From: a virus | IMG/VR virus record: IMGVR_UViG_3300027899_000087 | Coordinates: 1-20,646 of that record | Strand: one strand, 5' to 3' | Length of the DNA stretch: 20,646 nt | Shown here: positions 1 through 8,102 of the stretch, piece after piece | How the letters are laid out: each line of letters opens with the position of its first letter | How positions within the stretch are numbered: position 1 is the stretch's first letter | Program-made: the position numbers and the translations under genes | Notes under the pieces: model-generated | The model's input: the letters and a program-made list of their open reading frames with translations, nothing else | Database searches by the model: none | Told to the model about the DNA's origin: nothing

Positions 1-261
1 CGTTGATCCCGTTTGTGGATAAACAGTCAATGAACTAGCACCATCATTGATTACTACCATCATCGCGCCAGCTTCCGCAGGGGGAAGTTTAACGCCAGTA
101 GAAGCAGCAGTCGTTGATACGCGATTTACAACAGCAGACAAAGCAAGAGCATCACCCGCAGCCGATCCAGTGGCCGTCAACGTATTTGCAACATCGCCGC
201 AAATAGCAGTTGTCGTACCGCCAGATGTACCTGCGCCTAAGACACGCGAAGGAAACGCCAT
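1..261 (-). CDS. Small virion-type protein, partial at left edge
   Basis: The first 87 codons of a minus-strand gene that runs off the left edge. It starts at ATG (261) after a strong AGGAGA ribosome-binding site about 5 nt upstream. The visible part begins MAFPSRVLGAG and is rich in Gly, Ala, Thr and Val, with no charged clusters and no transmembrane segment. Small beta-rich proteins of this composition, with VVNDG-like strands, are common in phage head regions, where they are usually unassigned structural or decoration proteins. It is the third gene after the major capsid gene on the same strand and is separated from its upstream neighbour by a terminator-like hairpin at 279-300. The structural role is inferred from context and composition. 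The C-terminus is outside the window. Confidence 0.6.
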   Translation of the reverse strand, partial: MAFPSRVLGAGTSGGTTTAICGDVANTLTATGSAAGDALALSAVVNRVSTTAASTGVKLPPAEAGAMMVVINDGASSLTVYPQTGST

Positions 262-278
262 ATATATCTCCTAAAGAA

Positions 279-300
279 AGGGGGCAGCGAACCGCCCCCT
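279..300 (-). terminator. GC-rich hairpin terminator or attenuator after head genes
   Basis: A perfect 7-bp inverted repeat, AGGGGGC (279-285) and GCCCCCT (294-300), with an 8-nt loop. On the minus strand it is followed by TTCTTT. It lies between the stop of the 88-aa gene (310) and the ribosome-binding site of the next gene (start 261), so it could end or reduce transcription after the major head genes. The T-tract is interrupted, so partial termination is more likely than complete stopping. Confidence 0.6.
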
Positions 301-309
301 AGATTTACA

Positions 310-576
310 TTACAACGGAGAAGTGGTCTTGCGTACCCAGCCGTATTCACCGCTTGCAAATGCCGTATCTGCGGTATAACTACCGGCAGCATCGGTCAAA
401 TTGAAAGAGGCATCTACAGTACAAGTACCAGTAGCCACAGCTTCAGTTGCTTTGACATATACCCAAGTGTCGTTCTGATTGCCGAGATTAGGCGTACCAA
501 CGGCCACTACTGGAGTAGTGTCTTTAGCAGCGAAATTCGGAGCAGCATAATTAAGAATACCAAATGTGCTTGCCAT
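310..576 (-). CDS. Small head/decoration-like protein, 88 aa
   Basis: An 88-residue protein that starts at ATG 576 behind AGGAGAT with 7-nt spacing, directly downstream of the major capsid gene (15-bp gap). It begins MASTFGILNYAAPNF and is rich in Ala, Thr and Val with little charge, suggesting a compact beta-rich fold. No enzyme motif, signal peptide or membrane segment is visible. Genes of this size immediately after the capsid gene often encode capsid decoration or head-stabilising proteins, and that is the best guess from position. I do not recognise a named family. Confidence 0.65.
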   Translation of the reverse strand: MASTFGILNYAAPNFAAKDTTPVVAVGTPNLGNQNDTWVYVKATEAVATGTCTVDASFNLTDAAGSYTADTAFASGEYGWVRKTTSPL

Positions 577-591
577 GATATTTATCTCCTA

Positions 592-1611
592 TTAAGCACT
601 CAGGATGCCGCAGAATTGCGGGCCTGAAGAAGTTAAATTACCGGCCCAACCAATCAGCTTCACAATCGCGTCTTGGTTTACTGCTTGACGTTCGCCACCG
701 ATCGGCACGAAGTTACGATCTTTGTGTGGACGGAACATCAGGTACTTGGTGTTCAGGAAGTACATGCGGTTAGCATTACCCGAACCACCATCATAAGTGC
801 TGGAACCGATACCACCGTCCAGTACAACGTCAGAAGCCATACCAGCACCGAAGTACTTGAGGCTTGCAAAACCAGCACCAGCAGCAGCACTGCCTTCGCT
901 AGAAATACGTTGAATGGCCTGCAGTGATTGCAGATACAAACGGTAATAGTTGCTGTCAGCAACGATCAAGTCAGGTTTGTCAGTACCGCGAACCAACTGA
1001 ACGGCTACAGTGTCCATGTACTGTTGAATGTTGCTTGCAGAAACAGCAGCACCGCCATCGGACACGCCAGAGTAAGCATAGTTACGCCAGAAAGACCAAG
1101 TAGCACGGTTAATACCACCGTAAGTGCCGCTGGCCGGAGAAGCAGAAACCGCAGCTTTAAGACCAGTCAGGTTCTTACCGCTGTTGCCAGTACCGTCACC
1201 ATACAGGTCACCGCTGATGCGGTTAGCAAGTTGGGCTTCGGCTACTTGCATACGGCCATCGAGCAGGTCGATGATCGCTTCTTTACCGCTGTTCTGGATC
1301 ATTTCCAGACCAGAGATAGACACAGCAGCAGCGTACTGAGCAATGCTGAACTGAGCAGCAGAGATCGGGCTGTTCTGACCTACGTTCAACACTTCATAGC
1401 CAGAGTAGCTGTTGGTGTTGTTGGTGGTGCTGTCGTTGTACATGATTTCTTGCAAAATCACGTTACCGCCTGAGAATGTTTTTACATTCCCACGCTCTTT
1501 TAAGCGGCGAAGCAACGCATTGTTGTTCGTCACGTTGTCAGCGAGTTCACCAGAGCGGCTTTGAATGTTAGTCGCAATGATGTCGCTGATTGAGGAATTG
1601 GCAAATGCCAT
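592..1611 (-). CDS. Major capsid protein (HK97-fold)
   Basis: A 339-aa protein recognisable as the phage major capsid family that accompanies P22-like portals. It has an N-terminal helical segment (about residues 1-45), a GGNVILQEIMY strand region typical of the E-loop/P-domain (about 48-60), VSISGLEMIQNSG followed by a long helix (DLLDGRMQVAEAQL, about 97-130), then GDGTGN, and a C-terminal beta-rich A-domain ending in IVKLIGWAGNL. It should form the icosahedral shell around the scaffold encoded just upstream (22-bp gap). The start at ATG 1611 has AGGAGA about 5 nt upstream, which fits very high expression. No N-terminal prohead protease domain is present, consistent with a separate scaffold. 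Confidence 0.92.
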   Translation of the reverse strand: MAFANSSISDIIATNIQSRSGELADNVTNNNALLRRLKERGNVKTFSGGNVILQEIMYNDSTTNNTNSYSGYEVLNVGQNSPISAAQFSIAQYAAAVSISGLEMIQNSGKEAIIDLLDGRMQVAEAQLANRISGDLYGDGTGNSGKNLTGLKAAVSASPASGTYGGINRATWSFWRNYAYSGVSDGGAAVSASNIQQYMDTVAVQLVRGTDKPDLIVADSNYYRLYLQSLQAIQRISSEGSAAAGAGFASLKYFGAGMASDVVLDGGIGSSTYDGGSGNANRMYFLNTKYLMFRPHKDRNFVPIGGERQAVNQDAIVKLIGWAGNLTSSGPQFCGILSA

Positions 1612-1633
1612 GAAAGTCTCCTAATCAGGTTGG

Positions 1634-2617
1634 TTAAACACGGCTACTGATCTCTCCGAATTGTTCTTCGAGTAGTGACCGCCTATCTTGCGCTTTGGAT
1701 GCCGTTGTCGCTCCGGGTGTGGAACTTCTGACGCTGACCGCAGCAGCACGAGCAGCTTTCGCCGCCCGATTAGCCTCCATACTTCTCTGTTGCTGCACCT
1801 TCGCATTGTGTTGCTGTTGTACAGTTTCAAAGAGTTCTGGAGTCAATCTAATGGCTTTATCATAAGCCTCATCTAAAGTCTGCGCTAGTCCCACATTTAA
1901 TAGCTGAATCATCGCAGGACGCGCTTCTTCAAAGTACTCCGCTTTAGATGCAAAGTTGTTAATCTCGCCTAACAACACTTGGTTTTGTTGTTGTTCTTGC
2001 ATTTCTTTCCATGAGCCTATCTCACCACGAATTTTGTTCAGTTCGTTTTGCAGTGAGTACACAGTGTTATCTACTGGAGCCATTGGCTGATTGCCAAGGT
2101 TAATCCCATAAGATTGTGCAAGCTGCATAAAGTACTGCATACGCTGATCTGGTGATGAATTACGCAGAGTGTGATCTGCTTCCATCAGTGCCTTAACAGC
2201 TTGTGTCGGTTCAATACCTAATCCACGAATAGTGTTCATGTAGGGCTGAATCACTTCGTGCATCTGGTCGGCAAACTGTGCTTTTTGAATCAGCGGCTCA
2301 ACACCTGCCCGCATTTGTTCTTCACGCTGCCAGGCATATTCTTGCAATCGAGGATCAGCAGTTTTCCACGCTTCGTGATAATCCTTTTTCCAGCTTGCAG
2401 GTGGACGCTTCCAGATTGGTTCTTCTTCTTGTTTAACTTCTGGTGTTTCAGCAGGTGCTTGCTCAGTAGCAAACCGACCAGCTTCATCCCGTACACGCTC
2501 GGACTTAACAACTTCTGGCGTTTCTGCCATTTCGTTGTTTTCGATTTCGGTAAACTGTTCCTCTAACAGATTCTTTCTTGCGTCTGAATCCACTGCGTTA
2601 ATATCGTCAATCGCCAT
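1634..2617 (-). CDS. Scaffold / head assembly protein
   Basis: A 327-aa, highly charged, Gln/Glu-rich, almost wholly helical protein directly upstream of the major capsid gene, the classical place for a phage scaffold. The N-terminal third is acidic and Pro-rich (about residues 30-75, with APAETPEVKQEEEP). Coiled-coil-like helices follow (about 95-260), and there is a basic, Ala-rich C-terminal helix (ANRAAKAARAAAV, about 283-295). A basic C-terminal end is how P22-type scaffolds bind coat protein. An LLEEQF(T/G)EI motif occurs near both ends (about residues 17-25 and 315-323). It is predicted to organise coat subunits during procapsid assembly and then leave the shell. The role rests on position and composition. 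Confidence 0.8.
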   Translation of the reverse strand: MAIDDINAVDSDARKNLLEEQFTEIENNEMAETPEVVKSERVRDEAGRFATEQAPAETPEVKQEEEPIWKRPPASWKKDYHEAWKTADPRLQEYAWQREEQMRAGVEPLIQKAQFADQMHEVIQPYMNTIRGLGIEPTQAVKALMEADHTLRNSSPDQRMQYFMQLAQSYGINLGNQPMAPVDNTVYSLQNELNKIRGEIGSWKEMQEQQQNQVLLGEINNFASKAEYFEEARPAMIQLLNVGLAQTLDEAYDKAIRLTPELFETVQQQHNAKVQQQRSMEANRAAKAARAAAVSVRSSTPGATTASKAQDRRSLLEEQFGEISSRV

Positions 2618-2619
2618 CG

Positions 2620-2964
2620 CTATCTCCTGCTGTAGTTTGTGAAGCGTATATGGTCACGGATTTGGTCGAGAATCTTGTTAGCATCTCGGTCGGTCATGTT
2701 GTGAAGTTGGTCACGCAGGATTTCCTTGCGTTGGCTGTTGACTAGTTTTGTCTCACGCTTAGGCGCAAATTCCTCGTTGCCAATCTCAAAGCAGTTGTTC
2801 TCTTTAAGATGCCGTTTGTGCTTAGTGCGGCTGTCAATCATTCGCCCGTCAATCATTGACTTGTAGGGCTTAATTTCGTCTTGGATAACGTAATGGTGGT
2901 TACGCGCTACGGACGATGGTTTCTCCACCATCTCGCCATCAACCCAGATGTAGGTTCGTTTCAT
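2620..2964 (-). CDS. Phage protein of unknown function, 114 aa, basic
   Basis: A 114-residue basic protein (MKRTYIWVDGEMVEK...) between the scaffold gene (2-bp gap) and the preceding gene, with which it overlaps in an ATGA stop/start at 2961-2964. The N-terminal 20 residues look like two short beta strands. The middle contains SMIDGRMIDSRTKHKRHLKE, and the rest is charged and helical (NKILDQIRDHIRF). No catalytic motif, Cys/His cluster or membrane segment is visible. It resembles small hypothetical proteins seen between portal and scaffold genes in podovirus-like phages. A head-assembly role is possible from context only. Confidence 0.65.
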   Translation of the reverse strand: MKRTYIWVDGEMVEKPSSVARNHHYVIQDEIKPYKSMIDGRMIDSRTKHKRHLKENNCFEIGNEEFAPKRETKLVNSQRKEILRDQLHNMTDRDANKILDQIRDHIRFTNYSRR

Positions 2965-3332
2965 AGTAGTAACAGGACTTCCTCATCGTCTAACTCTTGA
3001 TATTCGCGATAAAGTTTTTGTACTGTGTCTAAACTGCTTAACAGTTTGTCGTAATCTATTACTGGCGTGACGGTAGCAGTCTTAACGTCCTCTGTCACGA
3101 CCATGAACGGAGCAACGATTTCTTCTGCTATTCGTGGCTTGCCTTCAACCAATTCTTCGTAGATCGCCTTAAGTTCGGCTTTCTTCTTGTTCTTGGCTTC
3201 TATTTCTTCCTGATAGCGTTTCTTGCGTTTTTCTTCACCGTCATGCGTGTCGATAACAACGACAGGCGTAGGTGCGGCTGCAATGCTAAGACTACAGAAT
3301 GGTAGTTCAGCAAATGCGCCAAAACCAAACAT
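2961..3332 (-). CDS. Small phage protein with FGFGAF-type N-terminus, 123 aa
   Basis: A 123-aa protein that begins MFGFGAFAELPFCSL. This FGxGxF...F start is common to small phage proteins encoded next to tail fibres. Residues about 32-62 form a strongly charged helix (GEEKRKKRYQEEIEAKNKKK), and the C-terminus is acidic (YREYQELDDEEV) and ends in LLLL. Its start (3332) overlaps the previous stop by one base (TAATG), so translation is probably coupled to the upstream gene. No catalytic residues are evident. It sits in a set with the fibre gene and the 112-aa gene, which suggests a virion or fibre-accessory role. That role is inference. Confidence 0.65.
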   Translation of the reverse strand: MFGFGAFAELPFCSLSIAAAPTPVVVIDTHDGEEKRKKRYQEEIEAKNKKKAELKAIYEELVEGKPRIAEEIVAPFMVVTEDVKTATVTPVIDYDKLLSSLDTVQKLYREYQELDDEEVLLLL

Positions 3333-3670
3333 TAGTTAGCCCAAGGCAACGCTGGTGTAAGTATTGGTGGGGTGACCTGTGCGTCAATCATTGCTTGGAT
3401 TTCAGCTTCAGTATCGGCTTTAACCGTTCCTTGCTCAAATACCCATTCCAATGCTTCTGCTTCGGTCAAATCGGCATACAGCACATAGTGATGGGCTGGA
3501 TTGTATGGGATAACAGTATTGCGACATAAAGTTGCAATATAAGTATTGCCATTTACATCTTGCGAACCAATACACTCCCAGTACACGACAGACACCATAT
3601 CATCGTGTCCGTCTACTAGCCGATTTTCTACGCCAAGTTCGGTGACGTGCCATGTAATTGTTGCGGTCAT
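3332..3670 (-). CDS. DUF7936-like phage protein, 112 aa
   Basis: A 112-aa protein starting MTATITWHVTELGVE. It has a pattern I recognise from a widespread small phage family, the type annotated as DUF7936: an N-terminal beta strand (T.TWHV..L.V), a VVYWEC strand with variable loop, a YADLTEAEALEWVFE helix, and a short tail with VTPPILTPALPW. Function is unknown. In many phages it lies near fibre or structural genes, as here between the fibre gene and the FGFGAF gene, joined to both by TAATG overlaps (3670 and 3332). The family name comes from recalled sequence pattern, so it is moderately sure. Confidence 0.65.
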   Translation of the reverse strand: MTATITWHVTELGVENRLVDGHDDMVSVVYWECIGSQDVNGNTYIATLCRNTVIPYNPAHHYVLYADLTEAEALEWVFEQGTVKADTEAEIQAMIDAQVTPPILTPALPWAN

Positions 3671-5322
3671 TAGTAATCACTCTCTACATAAATTTTGGCA
3701 ACGCCAAGTGTAATTGAGTTGGCAGGTGTTAATGCTGCATTACTCGCTAAAACGTATGGATATTGTAATTGGGTATTTGTTGGCAAGTTTGCCGTAGCCG
3801 TACCAGATGCCGATGTGCCAGCGTTAATATCTACAATCTGCCATGTATATTGGCTGGAATTTGGCGAACAATAGATATACAAGTCATATCCTTTGTTAGA
3901 TGTAATCGTATACCCAGTGCTTGCTTTTGTTGCGGCAGTGCCACGAGTTAAAAACGATATTGCGCCATTGTCGGCTGCGTCTACGCAAAAACCAACAGTC
4001 TGGTTTACTGTGGATGGATCAGCAGAAGCAACAGTTGTGGCTACTGATAGCCCAGCAAAGAATCTACCGCCATTTGTCCATACATCAAATCCGCATCGAG
4101 CGTGATAAAAAAATCCACCTTGTCCTGCAACACTTCCTCGAAAAAAACCAGTTTGTGCCGCCGTGACTCCCAAAATCTGATTTGTAGTGGTAATAACATT
4201 TGAATAAGTGGATCGTTTTATTGTCTGATATTTTGTTGCACCGACAGTAGGTGAAACAATAGCAAATGTACCGTTACCTGTGCCACCTACACCAAGCCAA
4301 AAACCATTTGTGCTAGTTGCATTTGTCCATAAATAGAAATTTTTATTCCACAATGCCGACTGCAAACCAAAAGGCGTATTCAATGCGTTACGGGCGGCAA
4401 GTGTTGGATACCCGCCAAAGGTTTTAGCGTAAAACGCTACGTTGCCATTAGATGGTGCAGATGGATCAGTAATCGCGGTGATTGTTTCTGCGCCAGTTCT
4501 AGTGATTGTTGTAAATGCACCTGAGTTTGGAGTTGTATTACCAATAGCCGGGGGCGAACCAAAATCAAGCCAACTTAAATTACCAGAGCCATCAGTCTTT
4601 AGTACTTGGTTGTTTGATCCGGCTGAAGTTGGGAGGGTTAAAGTAAAAGAACTTGCTAATGATGTTGAGGATTGAATTTTTATAGATTCTGTATTTGTTG
4701 AATCATAAAGACGGATAAAGCCGCTTAATGTTCCGTCACCATAAGAAACGTATCCTATTGCTGTTGCTGTTGTATTTATAGTAAGAACACCACCAGTAAT
4801 ACTAAGTCCACCGGGAAAAGCCACTGGATAAACATTACTATATATATCTGCGCCGTAAATGTTCAGATAATCATATCCATCGCCGCCGTCCTGCATCTGA
4901 ATGACACCATAGATGTCATTACCAAGATTTATCCTTTCTGGTAATTTAATATCAGTATTAGCCGTTACCGTAGTACCAGTAATAGCATTAGGCGTAGTGC
5001 CGCCGATGGCTGGTGGTGAGGCAAAGCCTTCTGCTGGCAGTGTGACAAATACATCTTTAATGTTCGAGCCGAAATTAACTAAGTTGTTGCTGTTGGACGA
5101 TTCATACACAGTATCCCGTGATAATTGATTTGGCGCAGTATAAGTACCTAGCCCCACTTCCCAGTTAGCCCCTGATTGGTCGGCAATTGTGTAATAGGTC
5201 GTGTTACCTGTCCCAATAACAGTAAAGTCTTGGAATCCCGTAACCGATCCTGACAGCGTAATCGTTCCCGTTCCGGCTGTCGTTGATGTTTGCCGTACAC
5301 GGTCTTTAATTACCAAAGCCAT
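3670..5322 (-). CDS. Tail fibre / receptor-binding-type virion protein, 550 aa
   Basis: A 550-aa beta-rich, Gly/Thr/Asn/Ser-rich protein. The N-terminus (MALVIKDRVRQTSTT...GTGTITL) is a common virion-attachment module of environmental phage fibres. Two copies of a linker motif, SPPAIG(G/N)TTPN, occur at about residues 102 and 255 and separate the shaft segments. The C-terminal half contains ALWNKNFYLW, FFRGSVAGQGGFF and GGRFFAGLS motifs, resembling carbohydrate- or receptor-binding tips of phage fibres. No lyase or hydrolase active site is evident. It overlaps the portal stop by one base (TAATG at 5322). A fibre gene between portal and scaffold is unusual. Confidence 0.8.
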   Translation of the reverse strand: MALVIKDRVRQTSTTAGTGTITLSGSVTGFQDFTVIGTGNTTYYTIADQSGANWEVGLGTYTAPNQLSRDTVYESSNSNNLVNFGSNIKDVFVTLPAEGFASPPAIGGTTPNAITGTTVTANTDIKLPERINLGNDIYGVIQMQDGGDGYDYLNIYGADIYSNVYPVAFPGGLSITGGVLTINTTATAIGYVSYGDGTLSGFIRLYDSTNTESIKIQSSTSLASSFTLTLPTSAGSNNQVLKTDGSGNLSWLDFGSPPAIGNTTPNSGAFTTITRTGAETITAITDPSAPSNGNVAFYAKTFGGYPTLAARNALNTPFGLQSALWNKNFYLWTNATSTNGFWLGVGGTGNGTFAIVSPTVGATKYQTIKRSTYSNVITTTNQILGVTAAQTGFFRGSVAGQGGFFYHARCGFDVWTNGGRFFAGLSVATTVASADPSTVNQTVGFCVDAADNGAISFLTRGTAATKASTGYTITSNKGYDLYIYCSPNSSQYTWQIVDINAGTSASGTATANLPTNTQLQYPYVLASNAALTPANSITLGVAKIYVESDY

Positions 5323-7580
5323 TACATTACCTCAGTAGAAACTACTTCGACTCCAGCAGCACGACCGTCTGGCCCACGAATGATGCGCTTCGGTGCTTTC
5401 ATTGTGTTCATCAATTCGCCTAATTGATTCAATGTCGCACCGTGCATCTGCGTTGTGTTGTCGTGAAGTGCTGTCATGTGGTTAATAGCTGCTGCAACGG
5501 TGTTGCCCAAATCTTCCACTGCCTTCTCAACAATCGGGGTCTGATCTTCAAGCATTGTGATGTCAACACCGGGATTTGCACCGATACGCGCCACAAGTAT
5601 CTTTGTAGCAGCATCCAATTCAGCTTTCCAGCGATCAAACTGTTCTTGCTGTGCAATCTCCATAGCCTTGAGTTGCTGCTCTTGCTGCTGTCGAGCAGAT
5701 TCCATCTCAGCTTTTTGCGCTTCAATCTGTTGTTCGGCTTGTAGCTTCATTTGCTCAATCTGCATATTGGCTTGCATCTTAGCCTGTTCAAGCTGCATTT
5801 GAGCCTGTAACTTCGCCTGTTCAGCCTGCTGTTCGGCTTGAGCCTGTTGTTGTTCTGCGCTTGGCCCTTGCTGACCCTGACCTTGCTGATACTGTTGCAG
5901 GGCTTGATCCAATACACCTTCAAGCTGCTTGGCTTGCTTAAACGCACCCACGCCAAATTTCATGATCTCAACCATCAATGGCGCAATCTGTGGTGTCTGC
6001 TGAACTGCTGGCATGGTTTGCTGCATAAACCCACCAAAGGCTTGCAGGAATTCCATACGGTCTTGCTTTAACTGTTGTTCGTCTAATTGTACAAGTGTGT
6101 CAGCAGCAACTTCTACACGAAAATTGCGTAGCGGCTTGTCTTGTAGCAATTGAAGTGCTTGTGGGATCAACTGCTGGTCGGCAGGTTGCATCTGTTCGGC
6201 AGCGGCATAAGCCAATATCGTCTGTGGCTGGAACTTAGTACAAATGATCTGCGCTTTAAGACGGATAATCTCGCTGGCAAACAGTGCCACATCTTCCTGC
6301 ATGGCTCGTAACCGTAGCCCGGCGTACTGACCCTTAATCTGTTGTGCAGTAGCCGTCTCGGAGGCGTAACTCGCACCGCGAATAATGTCGCTGATGCCAG
6401 TGATCTCATAAATCTGTGCCTTGATGTCGGAACGGGCCTGATAGCACTGATTCAATGCCATTGCTAGCGTGTCGATAGGTAACAGGTCGATAGAACCTTT
6501 CAAGCCACCCTTTTCGCCAAATGCCAGCCACTTATCTACAGGAATAAGCGAATTGTTATCGCCTTCTGTCAGCAAACGTTGAAGTGCTGGTTGTGATGCG
6601 TCATACACGCCACGCACTCGCAGTGACTTGACCAGACCGTCAATTCGGTCAGACAGAATATCAAGTTCTTGGGCTTGATCTTGGTACAGGGTGAAGTCTG
6701 GTACTGGGATCAGGTTATCGCTTGTTGTGGTGGCGTATAGCGGCTTAGGGCATGGGAAAAAACCCTCTAAACCTAGCGGGTCTTCACGCACATCAATAAA
6801 GTCAGGGACAGACTTGCTGAACCAGTACACCTTGAGTGTTTCTTTGTCCCACAGTTCGCATATCTTGGCACGGTTCTGCGACTTCTTAGACTCGTTATAA
6901 GCGTTTAGCGGTTCAGGGCCTTGGTCTAGCGGTATGCGCTTGGCCTTTTCTTCACCAAAGCGTTCTACAAGAGCGTCATAGCCCATGAACACCCAACGCC
7001 ATACGCAGGTCACTTCGTCCCATGTACGGGCTTGAGAATGTCCAAAGTCACGCCAGTGGACGTAATCAACTACTGCGCATTCGTAGTCAATCTCCTCTGG
7101 CATCTCCATTTCGGCGGATTCGCCAGCTTCGATCTTATCGGTGATCTCTAACCCGTCATCAGGCATTTCCTGAGTGCGTACATGCGGCTCGTATCTAGCC
7201 CATGCCACACCACGACCGCCGAGGAAACGATCCTCAACAGCGTGTTTCATCGCAGCACGGAAATCTGGGTAATGCTCTATCTCAAAGTCGATAGCACGTT
7301 CCAGCAACAAACCAGCCACACGGCTGACAGGATCGATGTCACCGAATCGCCGGGATACATCTGCTTTAGGTAACTTGGAATAGACCGCTGGGATTAGCGT
7401 CTGAACATTAGACCATAAGATATTGAACTTAGCCGTTTCATTACCGGATTGGCCACGAGTGTCATCACGATAGCGTTTAAGAATCTTCTTAACACGCGAT
7501 AACCATTTAGCAAACTCGTTTTCGTACCCGCCCACAGTGGACAGGTACTTTTCCAAACCAGTAGAACGGATAGGTTCCAT
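5322..7580 (-). CDS. Portal protein (P22-like, long form)
   Basis: A 752-aa protein that forms the dodecameric ring at one capsid vertex for DNA entry, head-tail joining and ejection. The N-terminal region (YENEFAKWLSRVKKILKRYRDD, then NILWSNVQTLIPAVYSKLPKADVSRR) is characteristic of long portals in podovirus-like phages. The central part contains WRWVFMGYDALVERFG and LSDRIDGLVKSLRVRGVYD, typical clip/stem surroundings, and ITGISDIIRG with SETATAQQIKGQYA. Residues about 560-660 are an extremely Gln/Ala/Glu-rich coiled coil, like the C-terminal barrel helix of the P22 portal but lower in complexity. The gene follows the terminase large subunit with only two small genes between, as expected for a packaging module. 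Confidence 0.9.
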   Translation of the reverse strand: MEPIRSTGLEKYLSTVGGYENEFAKWLSRVKKILKRYRDDTRGQSGNETAKFNILWSNVQTLIPAVYSKLPKADVSRRFGDIDPVSRVAGLLLERAIDFEIEHYPDFRAAMKHAVEDRFLGGRGVAWARYEPHVRTQEMPDDGLEITDKIEAGESAEMEMPEEIDYECAVVDYVHWRDFGHSQARTWDEVTCVWRWVFMGYDALVERFGEEKAKRIPLDQGPEPLNAYNESKKSQNRAKICELWDKETLKVYWFSKSVPDFIDVREDPLGLEGFFPCPKPLYATTTSDNLIPVPDFTLYQDQAQELDILSDRIDGLVKSLRVRGVYDASQPALQRLLTEGDNNSLIPVDKWLAFGEKGGLKGSIDLLPIDTLAMALNQCYQARSDIKAQIYEITGISDIIRGASYASETATAQQIKGQYAGLRLRAMQEDVALFASEIIRLKAQIICTKFQPQTILAYAAAEQMQPADQQLIPQALQLLQDKPLRNFRVEVAADTLVQLDEQQLKQDRMEFLQAFGGFMQQTMPAVQQTPQIAPLMVEIMKFGVGAFKQAKQLEGVLDQALQQYQQGQGQQGPSAEQQQAQAEQQAEQAKLQAQMQLEQAKMQANMQIEQMKLQAEQQIEAQKAEMESARQQQEQQLKAMEIAQQEQFDRWKAELDAATKILVARIGANPGVDITMLEDQTPIVEKAVEDLGNTVAAAINHMTALHDNTTQMHGATLNQLGELMNTMKAPKRIIRGPDGRAAGVEVVSTEVM
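5600..5890 (-). repeat. Low-complexity Gln-rich coiled-coil coding segment in portal gene
   Basis: CAG/CAA/GCN-rich codons encode a run of QAE-, QAQ- and EQAK-like heptads in the C-terminal third of the portal (about residues 563-660). Short direct repeats at DNA level (the gcctgttcagcctg / gcttgcatcttagcctg types on the plus strand) make this segment prone to slippage. It probably forms the long helical barrel of the portal. Confidence 0.6.
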
Positions 7581-7582
7581 AA

Positions 7583-7783
7583 TTATTTAGCTTCTAATGT
7601 CTTTTTCAGCATTGTGATAAATGCTTCACGACCAACCTGAATCTGATCCATATTGAAACGCATCGAGGCCAGCTTACGGTCTAAGTCACCGATGTGCTGC
7701 ACCATCAATTGCTGTTCTTGAGTCAAATCTTCGATGTTGTGTTCTACGCCGTCCAAGGTAACTGTTTGTTTCTCTTTACCCAT
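7583..7783 (-). CDS. DUF6447-like small helical phage protein, 66 aa
   Basis: A 66-aa protein starting MGKEKQTVTLDGVEHNIEDL. A short beta hairpin is followed by a long helix pair (EQQLMVQHIGDLDRKLASM...QVGREAFITMLKKTLE). The pattern (T.DG.E...L...Q.....I...D..L..L......Q..R..F...LK..L) matches the small proteins annotated DUF6447 in many phages. Function is unknown. It lies 2 bp upstream of the portal gene and 10 bp after the preceding small gene, so it belongs to the packaging and head operon. The family name is from recalled pattern. Confidence 0.65.
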   Translation of the reverse strand: MGKEKQTVTLDGVEHNIEDLTQEQQLMVQHIGDLDRKLASMRFNMDQIQVGREAFITMLKKTLEAK

Positions 7784-7793
7784 GATTTACGCC

Positions 7794-8102
7794 TTATTGA
7801 GTGAATTTGCCAATGCCGATAACCTGCACACCTGCGCCGGTCGTTACTTTCCAAGCACCGCTTTGACTAGCAACGTCAAATTGGTAAGTGTAAACACCGT
7901 TAGCTAACACGCTGTTAGCCACGCTCAGAATCGTTGTGGCGTTGTCCAAAATTGAAAACGCGCTAGTAGCCGTAGCTGTCACGTTTACAACGATACGGTG
8001 AAGATTGTCACCGACTGCGCCTGTACCACCCAGCACTTGCGCTGTTTGGCTGGCCGCCACTGTTTCGTATTGATAGTTAAATGGGTTTTGAATACCGCTC
8101 AT
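7794..8102 (-). CDS. Small beta-rich structural protein, 102 aa
   Basis: I place the start at ATG 8102, not at the GTG at 8147. ATG 8102 overlaps the terminase stop in an ATGA junction and has AGGAA about 7 nt upstream. The GTG start would add 15 residues that overlap the terminase gene. The 102-aa product begins MSGIQNPFNYQYETVAA and is rich in Val, Thr and Ala, with alternating strands (HRIVVNVTAT, YTYQFDVAS, VQVIGIGKFTQ). It has no membrane segment or enzyme motif. Composition and position between terminase and portal suggest a small virion protein (decoration or head-fibre type). No named family is recognised. Confidence 0.65.
   Translation of the reverse strand: MSGIQNPFNYQYETVAASQTAQVLGGTGAVGDNLHRIVVNVTATATSAFSILDNATTILSVANSVLANGVYTYQFDVASQSGAWKVTTGAGVQVIGIGKFTQ

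Noticed and set aside
928-1473. Plus-strand 181-codon open frame opposite the capsid gene
   Set aside because: It is antisense to a certain major capsid gene, lacks a ribosome-binding site, and its Thr/Val/Ser-rich product has no recognisable pattern.
5424-5802. Plus-strand Cys/Leu-rich open frames opposite the portal coiled coil
   Set aside because: They mirror CAG/GCN repeats of the portal gene and have no start signals.
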